Below, one piece after another: positions 21,756 through 32,570 of a DNA stretch of 64,000 nt. Each line of letters begins with the position of its first letter. The stretch's first letter is position 1. This DNA is from Megamerina dolium (Eukaryota; Arthropoda; Insecta; Diptera; Megamerinidae), in the NCBI GenBank assembly GCA_963854835.1, contig OY978525.1:68722907-68786906 (forward strand). The letters run 5' to 3'. The position numbers were made by a program, and so were the translations under genes. The notes below the pieces were generated by a model that made no database searches, was not told the DNA's origin, and worked only from the letters and a program-made list of their open reading frames with translations.

Positions 21756-23376
21756 GCCTCTCTGCTACGAAATTGAGTATTTTGTTCTGACTCTGCTCTC
21801 CGAAAAACACGTCGTTGTCGCACATAACCTTCTCTGGAAGACCTTTCCTTCCGATGAACCTTTTAAAACAAGAAATGAAAGCGTTAGTGGACAAATCAGA
21901 AACAGCTTCGATGTGAACAGCCTTTGGCGAAAAACAAACGAATATAGCTACATATGTCTTATAAGGAGGTCTACCACGAATTCTATATGACGGTCCACAA
22001 AAATCTACTCCGGTTATCAAAAATGGTCGCACTGATAAAAGTCGGTCTCTAGGTAAATTTCCCATAATTTGTGTCATTAATCTAGGCTTGTACCTAAAAC
22101 AATGTATGCAATTGCGAACTACATTACGAGCCACTTCTCTTGAATTTATTGACCATATTTTCAGCCGCATTAGACCAATTAGAGCTCGTGGACCTGCATG
22201 ACAATTTGACAAATGCAGAGCTACGAATCGGGACTTAGGCATCAATAAAGGATGCTTGGTATCATAAGGTAGTGGGGCGTTCAGTAATCTGCCACCAACA
22301 CGCACTAAAGTAAATCTTCTGCCATTTTCTTCAAATTCGTGCAGAAACGGATTTAATTGTTGGAGTTGTTTGCTTAATAACAATGAGCTTTTCATACATT
22401 TTATTTGTTCAGCGTATTCCTCATGCTGAATTATTTCGACGACTTTGAAAAATGATAGCTCAAGTTCTTTTGCTGTAATTGGTTGTTCTGTATGCCCATT
22501 TTTGATCGGCTTTATAAATCGATAAACATATGCAAGTGTTCGCAATATTTTCATGTACGTCGATGAATTTTCAATTATTTCGTAGATTATGTTACGTTCT
22601 TTTTCAACAACTAGTACGATTGCTTTAGACTTACGCATTTCTGCCGATGGCAATGTTTTTGCGGACTCAAAGCGCGCATTTACAGGCCAATTATCTTCCT
22701 CCTCCATTAAAAATGTAGGACCATCAAACCATATAGACTGGCATAGCTCATCTACATTGCAACTTCGCGATACAATATCCGCAGGGTTCTGAGCAGTTGG
22801 AACGTGCCTCCATGTAGCTTTATTCGCCACTTCTTGAATGTCCGATACCCTATTCCCAACAAAAGTTGATAATGTGGATGGGTGCTTTTCATGCCAGTAT
22901 AACACAATTTCTGAATCGCTCCAAAAAATTACCTTTTCTGCGTATGGCAATAAAATTGGCTCTATAATTTTCCACACTTTTACTAACAAGTGAGCGGCAC
23001 AAAGCTCAAGTCTTGGAAGAGTTTTAGTTTTAAGTGGAGCAACTTTCGACTTGGCTGTAAACAGTATGGACTTGTAAATACTACCACATTTGCTACGTAT
23101 ATATATACAACAACCATATGCACCCATAGATGCATCAGCGAAACCGTGAATTTTAATTGTTGATAACGAAGAAATATTCACGTATCGAGGAACATGTATC
23201 TCTGGGATTTTTCGGAAGTTTTTTTTAAAGATCTCCCAGCTTGTAGCCACCGACATTGGAACTGATTCATCCCAGTCTAACTTTAGCAACCACAATTCTT
23301 GCAGCAATATTTTTGCTTTTGTAATAACTGGGCATAGAAGCCCCAATGGGTCAAACAACCGGGAAGATACCGACAA
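21756..23376 (-). pseudogene. BEL RNase H and integrase core
   Basis: After the end of RT comes the Pao-type RNase H region (HGFADASMGAYGCCIYIRS, LPRLELCAAHLLV, FWSDSEIVLYW, NPADIVSRSC). Then the zinc-binding part of integrase (HLSNCHAGPRALIGLMR, CIHCFRYKP) and the catalytic core start (GVDFCGPSYRIRGRPPYK, MCDNDVFF). The reading frame stays open through all of this, about 540 codons, one of the better kept pieces of the element, then shifts near 21750. Confidence 0.85.
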
Positions 23377-24578
23377 AATATTGCGCTTAGTAGCAAAGTA
23401 TCAAAATTTGCAACGAGATTAAAATTAAGCTTACCACTTTTCGGATGCCAAACTATACCCAGAGTTTTAGTGGTTTCGGTGTCGTTAAATGTGATTTCTT
23501 TTTCAACATTGTCGCGATTATTGAGAAACTGGTGGTTAGAATACCATTTCGGCAACTTAAAGCCAGCTGAATCGAGAATTTTAGTTATATCATGTTGAAT
23601 GCTTTCAAGCTCCTCCAATGTTTCAGCACCTGACAATAAATCGTCCACATAGAAGTCCTCTTGTATAACCCTTGAAATCGCACGCATTTCTCTATTAATA
23701 TTGCCAAGTTCATTTAAGCACCGAATAGCCAAGAACGGTGCTGGTGCAGTGCCATATGTTATTGTGTTTAGTTTGTATATTTGTATAGGCATGTTTGGAT
23801 CTTTCCGCCACAAAATAAGCTGAAATTGTCGGTCAGCTTCATGGACTTGTACTTGTCTATACATTTTTGTAATATCTGCCGTAATGGCAAATTTACGACA
23901 ACGAAATTTCAATAAATTTGTATAGAGCTCTGGTTGAATAGTTGGGCCGACCATTAAAGTATCGTTCAATGAGATATTGGATGATGTTTTACATGAGGCA
24001 TCAAACACAACTCTTAACTTGGTTGTCAAACTCTCAGACAACTTGGTGTGGTATGAAATAATGTGGCCCTGTCGGAATTATGTTTTCCGTTTAGACATGT
24101 GGCCTAACGACAAATATTCGATCATAAAATTATTATACATTTCTTTGACATCAGGTGTCCTCATAAGCCTACGCTCAAGTGACAAAAATCGTCGTTTTGC
24201 CGTTTCATATGAGGCTCCGAGTGCTGACGAATTCATTTTAAATGGCAACCGAACTTCAAAACGACCAGTTGGTAATCGCTTGGTACTCTTCATAAAATGT
24301 TGTTCGCAACTCATTTGTTCTTTGGTAAACTTTTTGGATGTGCTTGGTACTTCTTCTATTTCCCAAAACTTATGCACAATAGCATCTAAAGAAGCCAACT
24401 GAATATCGCTATTTTTATTTACTAAATTGCATGCTCCACTTTTCGAATTTTCAAGTGATTTATACCGACCAGAAACTATCCAACCAAGCAACGTCTTTTG
24501 CAATGTTGGCAAAGACTCGTTTAATTTTATTTGACCGATTGATAAAATTTCGAAAAATATATAGGCACCAATTAACAA
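23283..24578 (-). pseudogene. BEL reverse transcriptase
   Basis: The upper part (24578-24078) has LPTLQKTLLGWIVSG, the HKFWEIEEV block and LSLERRL. The lower part (24041-23283) has LRVVFDASCKTS, TADITKMYRQVQV and the catalytic FYVDDLLSG. The frame changes near 24060 and again at 23376-23283. The family name is Pao-type RT followed by the A17-like region; it would make cDNA from element RNA. Confidence 0.85.
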
Positions 24579-24599
24579 ATCAATTTTTTGTCTTTTATT

Positions 24600-25260
24600 A
24601 AAGTGGGGATCTGCCAGCTCAATATTCCCCGGGACTTGCCACGAGTCAACGGGTAAATTAACTTCAGGTTGGTAACTCGAGATGGACTTTATGACCCAAA
24701 AATCTGCTTGAAACCTGTAGTCATTAACTCTTGATTCTACAATCGTATTAACTTTAGTCGTAAGTTCGCATTAAACTCCCCAATACCCGATAAATTTAGA
24801 TCTTTAAATTCTCGTTTTAAATGTAATTTCTGTGCACAATCTTCAATCATGAAATTTATTTGTGATCCAGAGTCTAAAAGCGCTCTTACTAGGTGGGTAC
24901 TTCAATAGCGATCTTTTATTAGAACTATAGCTGTAGCCAATACAACGACATCATCTGTATTCGAGACATGGTGTGAAGAACGCTGGAACGATTGTTGTGG
25001 AGTATCATTGGCAGTAGCAGATGTTGATGGTAACACACATAACTGATTATCGAAGCGATTTGATTGCTGCTGCACCTCATATTTATGCAGCAGAGTGTGA
25101 TGAGGACGTTGACAAACTCGACAATGAGATCGAGAACAATTCCGGACCGAGTGTCCTTTCTTTAATCAATTTATACAATTTCCAGATTTTTTTACAAAAT
25201 CGAACCGTTTACCAACGGTCAATGCAGCGAAAGGGTTGCAACTATGTATTGAATGCCAAT
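24600..25260 (-). pseudogene. BEL zinc-knuckle and protease region, badly decayed
   Basis: On the minus strand near 24880-24840 a LLDSGSQINFMIED block marks the aspartic protease. Near 25180-25080 a knuckle region shows KKGHSVRNCSRSHCRVCQ with one Cys replaced by a stop just before it. Stops and frameshifts leave no long open frame. Confidence 0.65.
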
Positions 25261-25354
25261 TCAATTTACAAAAATTCATTGATTTTCCAAACTACTCGCA
25301 GCAACTGCAAATGATGTTTTGTATTCATTTTTCTTGTTATTATGCGATTTAATT

Positions 25355-25720
25355 GTGGGTGCCGTAGCTCAGTGGTTAGTGTGTTCGCCTTCTGATCTTT
25401 AGGTCGTGGTTCAATACCCGGCTGATGCATAACAAATTTTATATCGAAAAGATTTTTCTTTCGAATGGTACCCACCTGTCGGCAAGCAATTGGCAATTCT
25501 TCCGACAGTAACAACTTGCCATGAAAAAGCTTCTAAAAAGAACTCTGTGACAAAGCTCAGAAAAAGTGATGTCACAAGTGTTCTGCCGTTCGGAACCGGC
25601 TAAAATAAGTAGGTCCATTCTAATACTGTCCAAAATTTAAGACGCACAACAGTAATAGAAGAGAAGCTCGGCCAATGAGCCCTTTGGGGCTTTAAGTGCC
25701 ACATATTTATTTTTTTATTT
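25355..25720 (+). mobile_element. tRNA-derived SINE inserted in BEL gag
   Basis: Head at left (GTGGGTGCCGTAGCTCAGTGG), tail at right ending in T/A-rich sequence. Flanked by exact duplications TATGCGATTTAATT at 25341-25354 and 25721-25734 (15 bp if the preceding T is counted), the mark of LINE-machinery insertion. Confidence 0.92.
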
Positions 25721-25734
25721 TATGCGATTTAATT

Positions 25735-26595
25735 CTATGAGGATTCTGTTGATCAGCACTGTCGTATCTACTCGACCTGTCGTCGTTTACTTCGAGTGAT
25801 TGGCATCGACGAATTAGCAATTTCGAGCAGTCGTTCCATGAAGGAAGGGTGGAGTAATCCAACTGATCGTTCCATCTCGATTTTGTAGCTGGATCAACTT
25901 TTGATAGTAGCAGTTGAATGAGTAATGCATTTGTTATATCCATCTCTGTACCCAATGATAGCAACGAATCGTAAATTGCGGATACAGTGTCAACCACATT
26001 TCTAAGCGCTAAAGCATTTGGTTTGATCGTTTTTGGAATGTTAAATAACTGCTCGATATTATCAAAAAATATCCAACCTTTTTTATCGTATCGTTCTGCT
26101 AAACGATCCAATGCTTTCTTATAATTGGCTTCTGTGACTTGGAATGCTTTTACCGTTCTGAGCGCGTCACCCGATAAACAACTCAACAAATGATTAAATT
26201 TTTCAATTGTCGCTAGATGTGGCTCATCATGGACCAAGTTTTCGAATGAGCTTATAAAATTTTTGTACTCCGCGTACTTTCCACTAAATGTCGGTAATTT
26301 CAGATTCGGAAGACGAGACGATTGAGGCGAGGTAATACCAAATGTACTCTCCAACATTGGACTCTCTCGACGCTTATATTGCCCCATAAGCTGAATAAGC
26401 CTCGATTTATCACTTATGCAAAGATCCTCGATATCGCCTCCTCGGTCATTATGGTATGCCATTATTTGTTTAATATAAGAATCTAAGATTTCTAGCCGAC
26501 ATTCCAAATCTATAACATTCCAAGTTACCATTGGATTATCAAGCATGTTTTTGATACGTGCTATATTACCAGTATCGATGGTTCCGTTACATTAT
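25735..26595 (-). pseudogene. BEL/Pao gag (DUF1759-like)
   Basis: Open on the minus strand from the LTR edge to the SINE. Contains LPNLKLPTFSGKYAEYKNF, FNHLLSCLSGDALRTVKAF, ALDRLAERYDKKG and a late block LLIQLLLSKVDPATKSRW, typical of BEL/Pao Gag. An ATG at 26546 is possible but may not be the original start, since the frame is open upstream to 26595. The protein is cut by the SINE and continues at 25339. Confidence 0.85.
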
Positions 26596-27033
26596 TGTAA
26601 CGAGTATCGATGGTTGGTTACTCATCACTATCGTGACTGACACTATTGGCAGCATCGAAACGAATGTCAACAAAAAGAAATAAACGATAACCAGAACAAG
26701 CCAACGAGAAAGGAAGGGAAGAATCTCGATAAAGGAAGATTCTGGGGTGTTGCCAACAGAGTATAAATAGAGCCAGCGTTGAGAAGTGAGAATCAATCGA
26801 ATTCCGAACGTGACTGCGCAAACATCTATACAGAGGCAAAAGTTGCTAGTACATTAAAGTGTTATTGTAAATAGTTGATTATAAACAGAGTTGATTGTAA
26901 ATAGAATTTATTAAATAAATTGCTGCTGTATATAGTTGTATAAAATAAGTGTTGCAGTTATTATTAACAGAATTCAGTGATCGAACAAGGTAATTCAAAT
27001 AGAATTAAACGCTCACAGAATAAAAACGTAACA
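26596..27033 (+). repeat. Ty3 5' LTR (438 bp, TATAAATA subtype)
   Basis: Starts TGTAACGAGTATCGAT and ends ACGTAACA. Holds a TATA-like TATAAATA at 26762-26769 and AATAAAT near 26924. Same length as the solo LTR at 40859-41296. Confidence 0.92.
26762..26769 (+). promoter_or_regulatory. LTR TATA box candidate
   Basis: TATAAATA inside the 5' LTR, well placed to start element RNA. The 3' LTR has TTATAAAG at the same place. Confidence 0.5.
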
Positions 27034-27035
27034 AT

Positions 27036-27055
27036 TGGTGTCAGAAGTGGGATTC
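27036..27055 (+). other. Ty3 primer-binding site, tRNA-Leu type
   Basis: TGGTGTCAGAAGTGGGATTC, two bases after the 5' LTR; complement of a tRNA-Leu-type 3' end. Confidence 0.8.
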
Positions 27056-27062
27056 TGTAAAG

Positions 27063-28401
27063 ATGGTGAAAATTGACCAACTAAAAGTGGACCAACTCAA
27101 AAAACAGTCGTTAGAGAGGAATCTATCGTCATCAGGTACAAAAGCAGAACTGCTGGTGAGGATAAGGCAAGCCATGGAGGCTAAGGGTATTAATGTAGAA
27201 GAACATGAGTTCTTTGAGGAAGCCGAGATACATACAGTCGTGCACGCCGAGGAAGAGAGCAAGGTAGATTCGAGTGGTCAACTCATGGAATTTATGAAAT
27301 CCATGATGCAACCGCAGCAGCAGCAGCAACTGCAAGGAATTAATGCGAAGTTACAAGAACATTCGGCTGAATTGCGTACGGAAATTCAAGGAAATGCGTC
27401 TCGCATTGACTCCAAGCTTCAAGAACATTCGGTACCCCAAGAGGGCGTTATTAGTGAATTGCGTATGGAAATTCAAGAGCATTCGGCTCGCCAAGAACAT
27501 GTCATCGAAAATCTACAGAAAAGAATTGAACTTAGATTTCAGGAAATTTCCGGAGCTATTAATGACAAAGTCACAGAGCTGAAAGAACACGTGGATGAGT
27601 TGGATGATAAGCTGAAGGAACATGTCGACGACTGGGAAGACAAGTTCGAGAAATTGCAGCACGAACTCAATCAACTACAAATAAATGGAAGAGCCACATC
27701 AGTGATTAGAGATTCAAGCACAATCAAACTAAAACTACCAAGATTTGACGGAAGCACGCCATTCAATATCTTTAAGCTTCAATTCGAGACAACAGCTTCG
27801 AAGAATCAATGGGATGACAGCGACAAGGCTGCTAAAAGGTAATTATTCCGAGGTAATACAGATGGTTCCAGAGAAAGATCGTGATAGCTATCAGTCACTG
27901 ATGAACACACTCCAGCGGAAATATGGAAATGAATACAAGAGGCAGTTACATCGAGTGGAGTTAAGATCGCGAGTGCAACGGAGTAATGAGAGCCTGCAGG
28001 AATTTGCTTCTGACATTGAGCGCTTATGTCATCTAGCGTTCTCTGGTAATTCGGAAGAGTTCGTCGAAAAAATCAAAATTGAGGCTTTCATAGATGGCAT
28101 ACGTGACGGAGAGACAAAGCGTGCCCTAGTCATGTCACCTAGGAATACATATGCCGAAACAGTCAGTAGTGCCTTGACATATGAAGCCGCCAGTTTAATG
28201 TGTCGACCAGTGGCACGTGTACGCCAATTACAGGCAGAAACATCAGATCTGGTTGAAGCAGTGTGTCAGGCAGTTAAGTCAGTAGTGCAGCCTGAAGGAA
28301 GAACAACAGGTCGACGCGAAATCAAATTTACTGGTAAGTGCTTTATTTGCGACAAACCAGGACACATGGCGCGTGACTGCCGTCTACGACGAAAGCGATA
28401 A
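27063..28401 (+). pseudogene. Ty3 gag with SAP-like start and zinc knuckle
   Basis: ATG at 27063. The N-terminal 40 residues are SAP-like (KVDQLKKQSLERNLSSSGTK). A Gln-rich stretch and repeated QEHS-type heptads form a long coiled coil (residues ~90-210). The Gag core follows (LKLPRFDGSTPFNIFKLQF, LQRKYGNEYK, LQEFASDIERLCHLAF) and ends in one CCHC knuckle, KCFICDKPGHMARDC, near 28340-28382. A ~15-bp deletion near 27835 breaks the frame; the second part continues from about 27850. It forms the particle shell and binds element RNA. Confidence 0.88.
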
Positions 28402-28540
28402 AGATCGAATTCTCCAGGAAGACAAAAGAAGGAGAATAAGGTGGATAGCGATCGCTCCACTAACACAAATCCATCGTTAAACTAAATCGAGTCAGTTCAG
28501 CGGGGCGTGAACTGACTCCAACAGAGGGTTGCCCCATCAT

Positions 28541-28745
28541 TCACATTTTACAACTACAGCGTGTGCCAAGCAGCTTGACTATTGATGGAAAATTGGACAA
28601 TATGGAATTCATGTTAATCTTGGACACTGGTGCATCACATTCTATAATCAAGAGCGATTTGGTAAAGAGGTTTGAGCCTTTAATGGAAATAAAATTGCGT
28701 ACAGCAACGGGTGAGGATGCACAAATTCTGGGCAAGAAAAAGTAG
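28541..28745 (+). pseudogene. Ty3 protease, N-terminal part
   Basis: Active-site block FMLILDTGASHSIIKSDLV at about 28604-28665, then KLRTATGEDAQILGKK, ended by TAG at 28743-28745. The rest of protease seen at 175-582 is absent. Confidence 0.8.
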
Positions 28746-28960
28746 AAGCATACTACAGTAAAATCCTGTCGAAGCCAGAAAGAAACTACTGTGAAACTCG
28801 AAGAGTTATACTCGCAATACTGAAATGCGTAAAGTATTTCCATAAATACTTGTACGGTCAGACATTTCATCTACGAACTGACCACGCAGCGCTAAGTTGG
28901 TTATTACAATTTAAAAACCCAGAAGGACAATTGGCGCGTTGATTGAGAGACTGCGGATGC
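28746..28960 (+). pseudogene. Ty3 RNase H remnant
   Basis: Translated + strand shows YYSKILSKPERNYCETRR, KCVKYFHKYLYGQTF and LRTDHAALSWLL, the C-terminal half of the RNase H domain. RT and the N-terminal half of RNase H are gone, joined directly to protease. Confidence 0.75.
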
Positions 28961-28982
28961 TTTATCTCGTCGTCCTTGCAAA

Positions 28983-30370
28983 ATGGAAAGTAAACATTGT
29001 TCTCGAGCGGAAAGCACGGAGCACATTGTCGACATACGACTTACGAATATATTGCCGGAGGAGTCATGGACCACCGAACGAGTGCAAGAAGATCAGCGGA
29101 ACGATCCAGATCTCGTAAAGATTATGGAATACAAGGAGCAGGGCATACGTCCAGATTGGCAAGAAATGGCTATTGAGAGTCCAATAACAAAGGCATACTG
29201 GGCGCAGTGGCAAAGCCCGCACTTACGAGACGGATGTTTATTCGGAACATGGGAAAGTGAAGATGGAAAAATCACTTATGATCTACTAGTGGTACCCAAG
29301 GCAAGAATAAGTGAAGTGATAGCTGAGTATCACAATGCCTCCAGTGGAGGGCATTTGGGAATCACCAAAACCGTCGAGAAAATAAAGAAACGATTTTATT
29401 GGGTTGGATGTCATGACCATGTCGCTGATTGGATTCGGAAGTGTAAGCAATGTGCAATGGCCAAAGGTCCCACTAGGAAAAGTCGAGGTAAGATGCACCA
29501 ATACACCGTGGGTGCTCCATTCGAGCGAATTGCTATGGACATAGCTGGACCATTTCCAATAAGCAACGCAGGAAACAAGTATGTTCTGGTGGTTATAGAT
29601 TACTTCAGTAAATGGCCTGAAGTATACCCCATTCCAAATCAAGAAGATAGTACAGTTGCGGTTGTATTCGTCAACCAATGGATTACTCGTTTTATCGTAC
29701 CGATGGAATTACACTCAGACCAAGGTCGAATTTCGAATCAGTTGTGTTCCAAGAGATATGCCGTATGCTGGGTACATACAAAACTCGTACAACAGCTTTG
29801 CATCCACAATCTGATGGCATGGTAGAACGATTTAACCGTACTTTAGAGGAATATTTGAGAAAAGTCGTAGATAAATACCAAAGAGACTGGGATGTACATA
29901 TACCAATGTTCCTCATGGCGTATCGATGCGCACAACATGATACGACGGCTACTACACCGGCAATGGCAATTTTTGGAAACGAGTTAAGACTGCCAGCTGA
30001 TTTAAAATTTGGAGTCGTATCACCAACGAGATCAACCGAAGGTAACTATATTAGCGAAAAGCGGGAACAGTTGAATGAAGTACATCAGTTCATCAGAGAG
30101 CGGTCGCAGATGATAAGCGATAAGATGAAGGCCAGGTATGACTTGAAAGCAAATTCAAAAGGGTTCTATGAAGGAGAGCTTGTAATGCTTCATAATCCAC
30201 AACGAAAGAAAGGCCTGTCCCCTAAACTACAGACTCATTGGGAAGGACCATATGAGATTATAGCAAAGATAAATGACGTAGTGTATCGTATTCAACGTGC
30301 CTGGAATAAAAGAACAAAGTTTAAAGTAGTGCACTTGGAGCGACTTGCGCCATATCGAGGGGAAGTATAA
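28983..30370 (+). pseudogene. Ty3 integrase
   Basis: H2C2 zinc part (HLGITKTVEKIKKRFYW, CKQCAMAKG), then the catalytic core (MDIAGPFPISNAGNKYV, DYFSKWPEVYP, HSDQG, SDGMVERFNRTLEEYL) and a C-terminal module with EGELVMLHNPQRKKGLSPK, WEGPYEI and KVVHLERLAPYRG. One base is missing near 29727 compared with 20665 on the opposite strand, which splits the frame into 28983-29825 and 29678-30370. Apart from that break the protein looks well kept. Confidence 0.88.
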
Positions 30371-30408
30371 AAACTTGTTCGGGACGAACAAGGTTAAGAG
30401 GAAGGCAG

Positions 30409-31235
30409 TGTAACGAGTATCGATAGTTGGTTACTCATCACTATTGTGACTGACACTATTGGCAGCATCGAAACGAATGTCAACAAATAAATAAAAAAAA
30501 ATAAATATGTGGCACTTAAAGCCCCAAAGGGCTCATTGGCCGAGCTTCTCTTCCATTACTGTTGTGCGTCTTAAATTTTGGACAATATTAGAATGGACCT
30601 ACTTATTTTAGCCGGTTCCGAACGGCAGAACACTTGTGACATCTCTTTTTTCTGAGCTTTGTCACAGTGTTCTTTTTAGAAGCTTTTTCATGGCAAGTTG
30701 TTACTGTCGGAAGAATTGCCAATTGCTTGCCGACAGGTGGATACCGTTCGAAATAAAAATCTTTTTCGATATTAAATTTGTTATTCATCAGCCGGGTATT
30801 AAACCACGACCTACAGATCAGAAGGCGAACACACTAACCACTGAGCTACGGCACCCACGGCACGAATGTCAACAAAAAGAAATAAACGATAACCAGAACA
30901 AGCCAACGAGAAAGGAAGAGAAGAATCTCGATAATGGAAGATTCTGGGGTTTTGCCAACAGATTATAAAGAGAGCCAGTGTTGAGAAGTGACAATCAATC
31001 GAATTCCGAACGTGACTGCGCATAGATCTATACAGAGGCAAAAGTTGCTAATACATTTAAGTGTTATTGTAAATAGTTGATTGTAAGCAGAGTTGATTGT
31101 AAATAGAGATTATTAAATAAATTGTTGCTGTATATAGTTGTATAAAATAAGTGTTGCAGTTATTATTAACAGAATCCAGTGATCGAACAAGGTAATTCAA
31201 ATAGAATTAAACGCTCACAGAATAAAAACGTAGCA
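30409..31235 (+). repeat. Ty3 3' LTR, split by a SINE
   Basis: Starts TGTAACGAGTATCGATAG after a purine-rich GAGGAAGGCAG tract; ends ACGTAGCA. Without the SINE it is close to 440 bp. It carries the TTATAAAG variant and resembles the LTR at 40859-41296 more than its own partner at 26596. Confidence 0.88.
30488..30861 (-). mobile_element. tRNA-derived SINE in Ty3 3' LTR
   Basis: Tail at left, tRNA-like head at right. Flanked by exact 15-bp duplications ACGAATGTCAACAAA at 30473-30487 and 30862-30876. Confidence 0.93.
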
Positions 31236-32370
31236 ATAATTTAGAATTATTTTTTCTCACATTTTCTTTTTCTTTATATAAAATTACATTTGGCAACACT
31301 GGTGAAATTGGTCTGATTGGTGACGAGAACAGCAATTAGAACTGATTGACATGCAGATGTTCTTTTTGGGAGTTAATTTTTCATTTTGTATTGAAACCAA
31401 CAACAATTTTTTTGATTAGCATTCAATTGATTGTTTATATAATCACCGCATAAGCATGGTTTTAGTTTTGTAGTTTTGACGAGAAGTTCAATCCAGAATT
31501 GCAACGATCGCCGGTTAACCACTGTAAACAGTAAAACTCACAATGTCTTATGGAATTGTACATAATTGCAGCGACAGCGGTTTTACTGTTGACGTTTTCG
31601 GTCCGTGTATATTCATATATTTCTATTTCTATCTTCCAGCGACGACAGCACAGTGTTAAGCAACATTCTACAGCATAAACAATTCGTTTCACTGTGGGGT
31701 TTAAAAAATCTCTATTAAAGAAATAATCACTTCGCTTTTGTTTTGTTGTTGCTTGCCTTTTTTTTCACCTGGTATTTGATGCATTATTACAATCACTTTG
31801 CGGTTGTCGCTGGTAAAGGCTTTTTTCTGTACTTTGACTAATGACTTATATGACTGGCTTCGTTATTGAGTTTAACACAAGCGTCTATCTATCTGTTTTA
31901 TGTAGCTGGACAAAATTTGGGGCGCTCATCAGGGATGCTGTGAATTCATCATGTGAAAGTGATTTAAAAGCATTTATCTACGTTTAATGCATATCGTAAT
32001 CTCAAAACTTGGAATAATAATGTCGTTGTGTACTATACAGACATGCACATGCACATAAATAGATGATGTATATACTTAATTAAAATAAGAGCAGAAGAAT
32101 ATTGTCGATCTAGCTAATTAGTACTCTTCAATGATTGTTTTAATGGGCATCTTATTTTCGGCGTCAAGGTTATCGTTCATTTTAGTTTACATGATTGCAT
32201 TTGAAATCGAAAAGTCGTTTATTATAAGGAGCCTCAGTGATGTATAAAAACGAATATACAATGTATACATGAATTGAAATGAAAGAGGTAAAGTAACCGG
32301 CCTCTGTGCGCATGACACGACCTACACAAAAAAACCAGAATACATATTTTACGTGTTCTCAATTGGTTTA
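31236..32370. other. Upstream region of the host gene, no feature identified with confidence
   Basis: AT-rich, without transposon matches that I recognise, so probably native flanking sequence, promoter, 5' UTR or intron of the TBCEL gene. No convincing start codon, first exon or TATA box could be placed. Confidence 0.4.
31291..31301 (+). promoter_or_regulatory. TGGCAACACTG motif, core-promoter-like
   Basis: An 11-mer reminiscent of the fly core-promoter motif 1 (YGGTCACACTR), with two differences. The same 11-mer occurs inverted at 34250-34260 on the other side of the gene. Confidence 0.3.
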
Positions 32371-32570
32371 NNNNNNNNNNNNNNNNNNNNNNNNNNNNNN
32401 NNNNNNNNNNNNNNNNNNNNNNNNNNNNNNNNNNNNNNNNNNNNNNNNNNNNNNNNNNNNNNNNNNNNNNNNNNNNNNNNNNNNNNNNNNNNNNNNNNNN
32501 NNNNNNNNNNNNNNNNNNNNNNNNNNNNNNNNNNNNNNNNNNNNNNNNNNNNNNNNNNNNNNNNNNNNNN
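32371..32570. other. Assembly gap of exactly 200 N
   Basis: 200 N in a row. The true size is unknown. It hides the 5' coding part of the host gene. Confidence 0.98.

Larger units (their letters stand above)
20883..26595 (-). mobile_element. Decayed BEL/Pao retrotransposon, 5' end missing
   Basis: Minus-strand order: gag (26595-25735, then 25339-25020 after a SINE), protease (~24900-24780), RT (24578-23283), RNase H and integrase (23376-21174), 3' LTR. There is no envelope frame between integrase stop and LTR, unlike the copy at 1622-14665. The gag frame is open right up to the Ty3 LTR at 26596, and the start codon and 5' LTR are not seen on the other side of that element. Confidence 0.8.
26596..31235 (+). 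mobile_element. Ty3/gypsy element with both LTRs, RT region deleted
   Basis: 5' LTR, tRNA-Leu-type primer site, SAP-type gag, protease start, RNase H end, integrase and 3' LTR in order. The span between protease (28745) and the end of RNase H (about 28750) lacks all of RT. The bases flanking the two LTRs (TTAT and ATAA) do not match, and the LTRs belong to different subtypes. Non-autonomous. Confidence 0.88.

Noticed and set aside
25355..25430. tRNA gene
   Set aside because: The tRNA-like segment with box A and B is the head of a SINE repeated five times in the window, with a SINE body and target duplications; it does not fold into a convincing full cloverleaf.
26592..31239. Target-site duplication of the Ty3 element
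   Set aside because: TTAT on the left and ATAA on the right are not identical; reported as mismatch instead.
32306..32370. TBCEL start codon at 32306
   Set aside because: The frame from 32306 reaches the gene only through 200 N; the residues before the gap show no similarity to the family.
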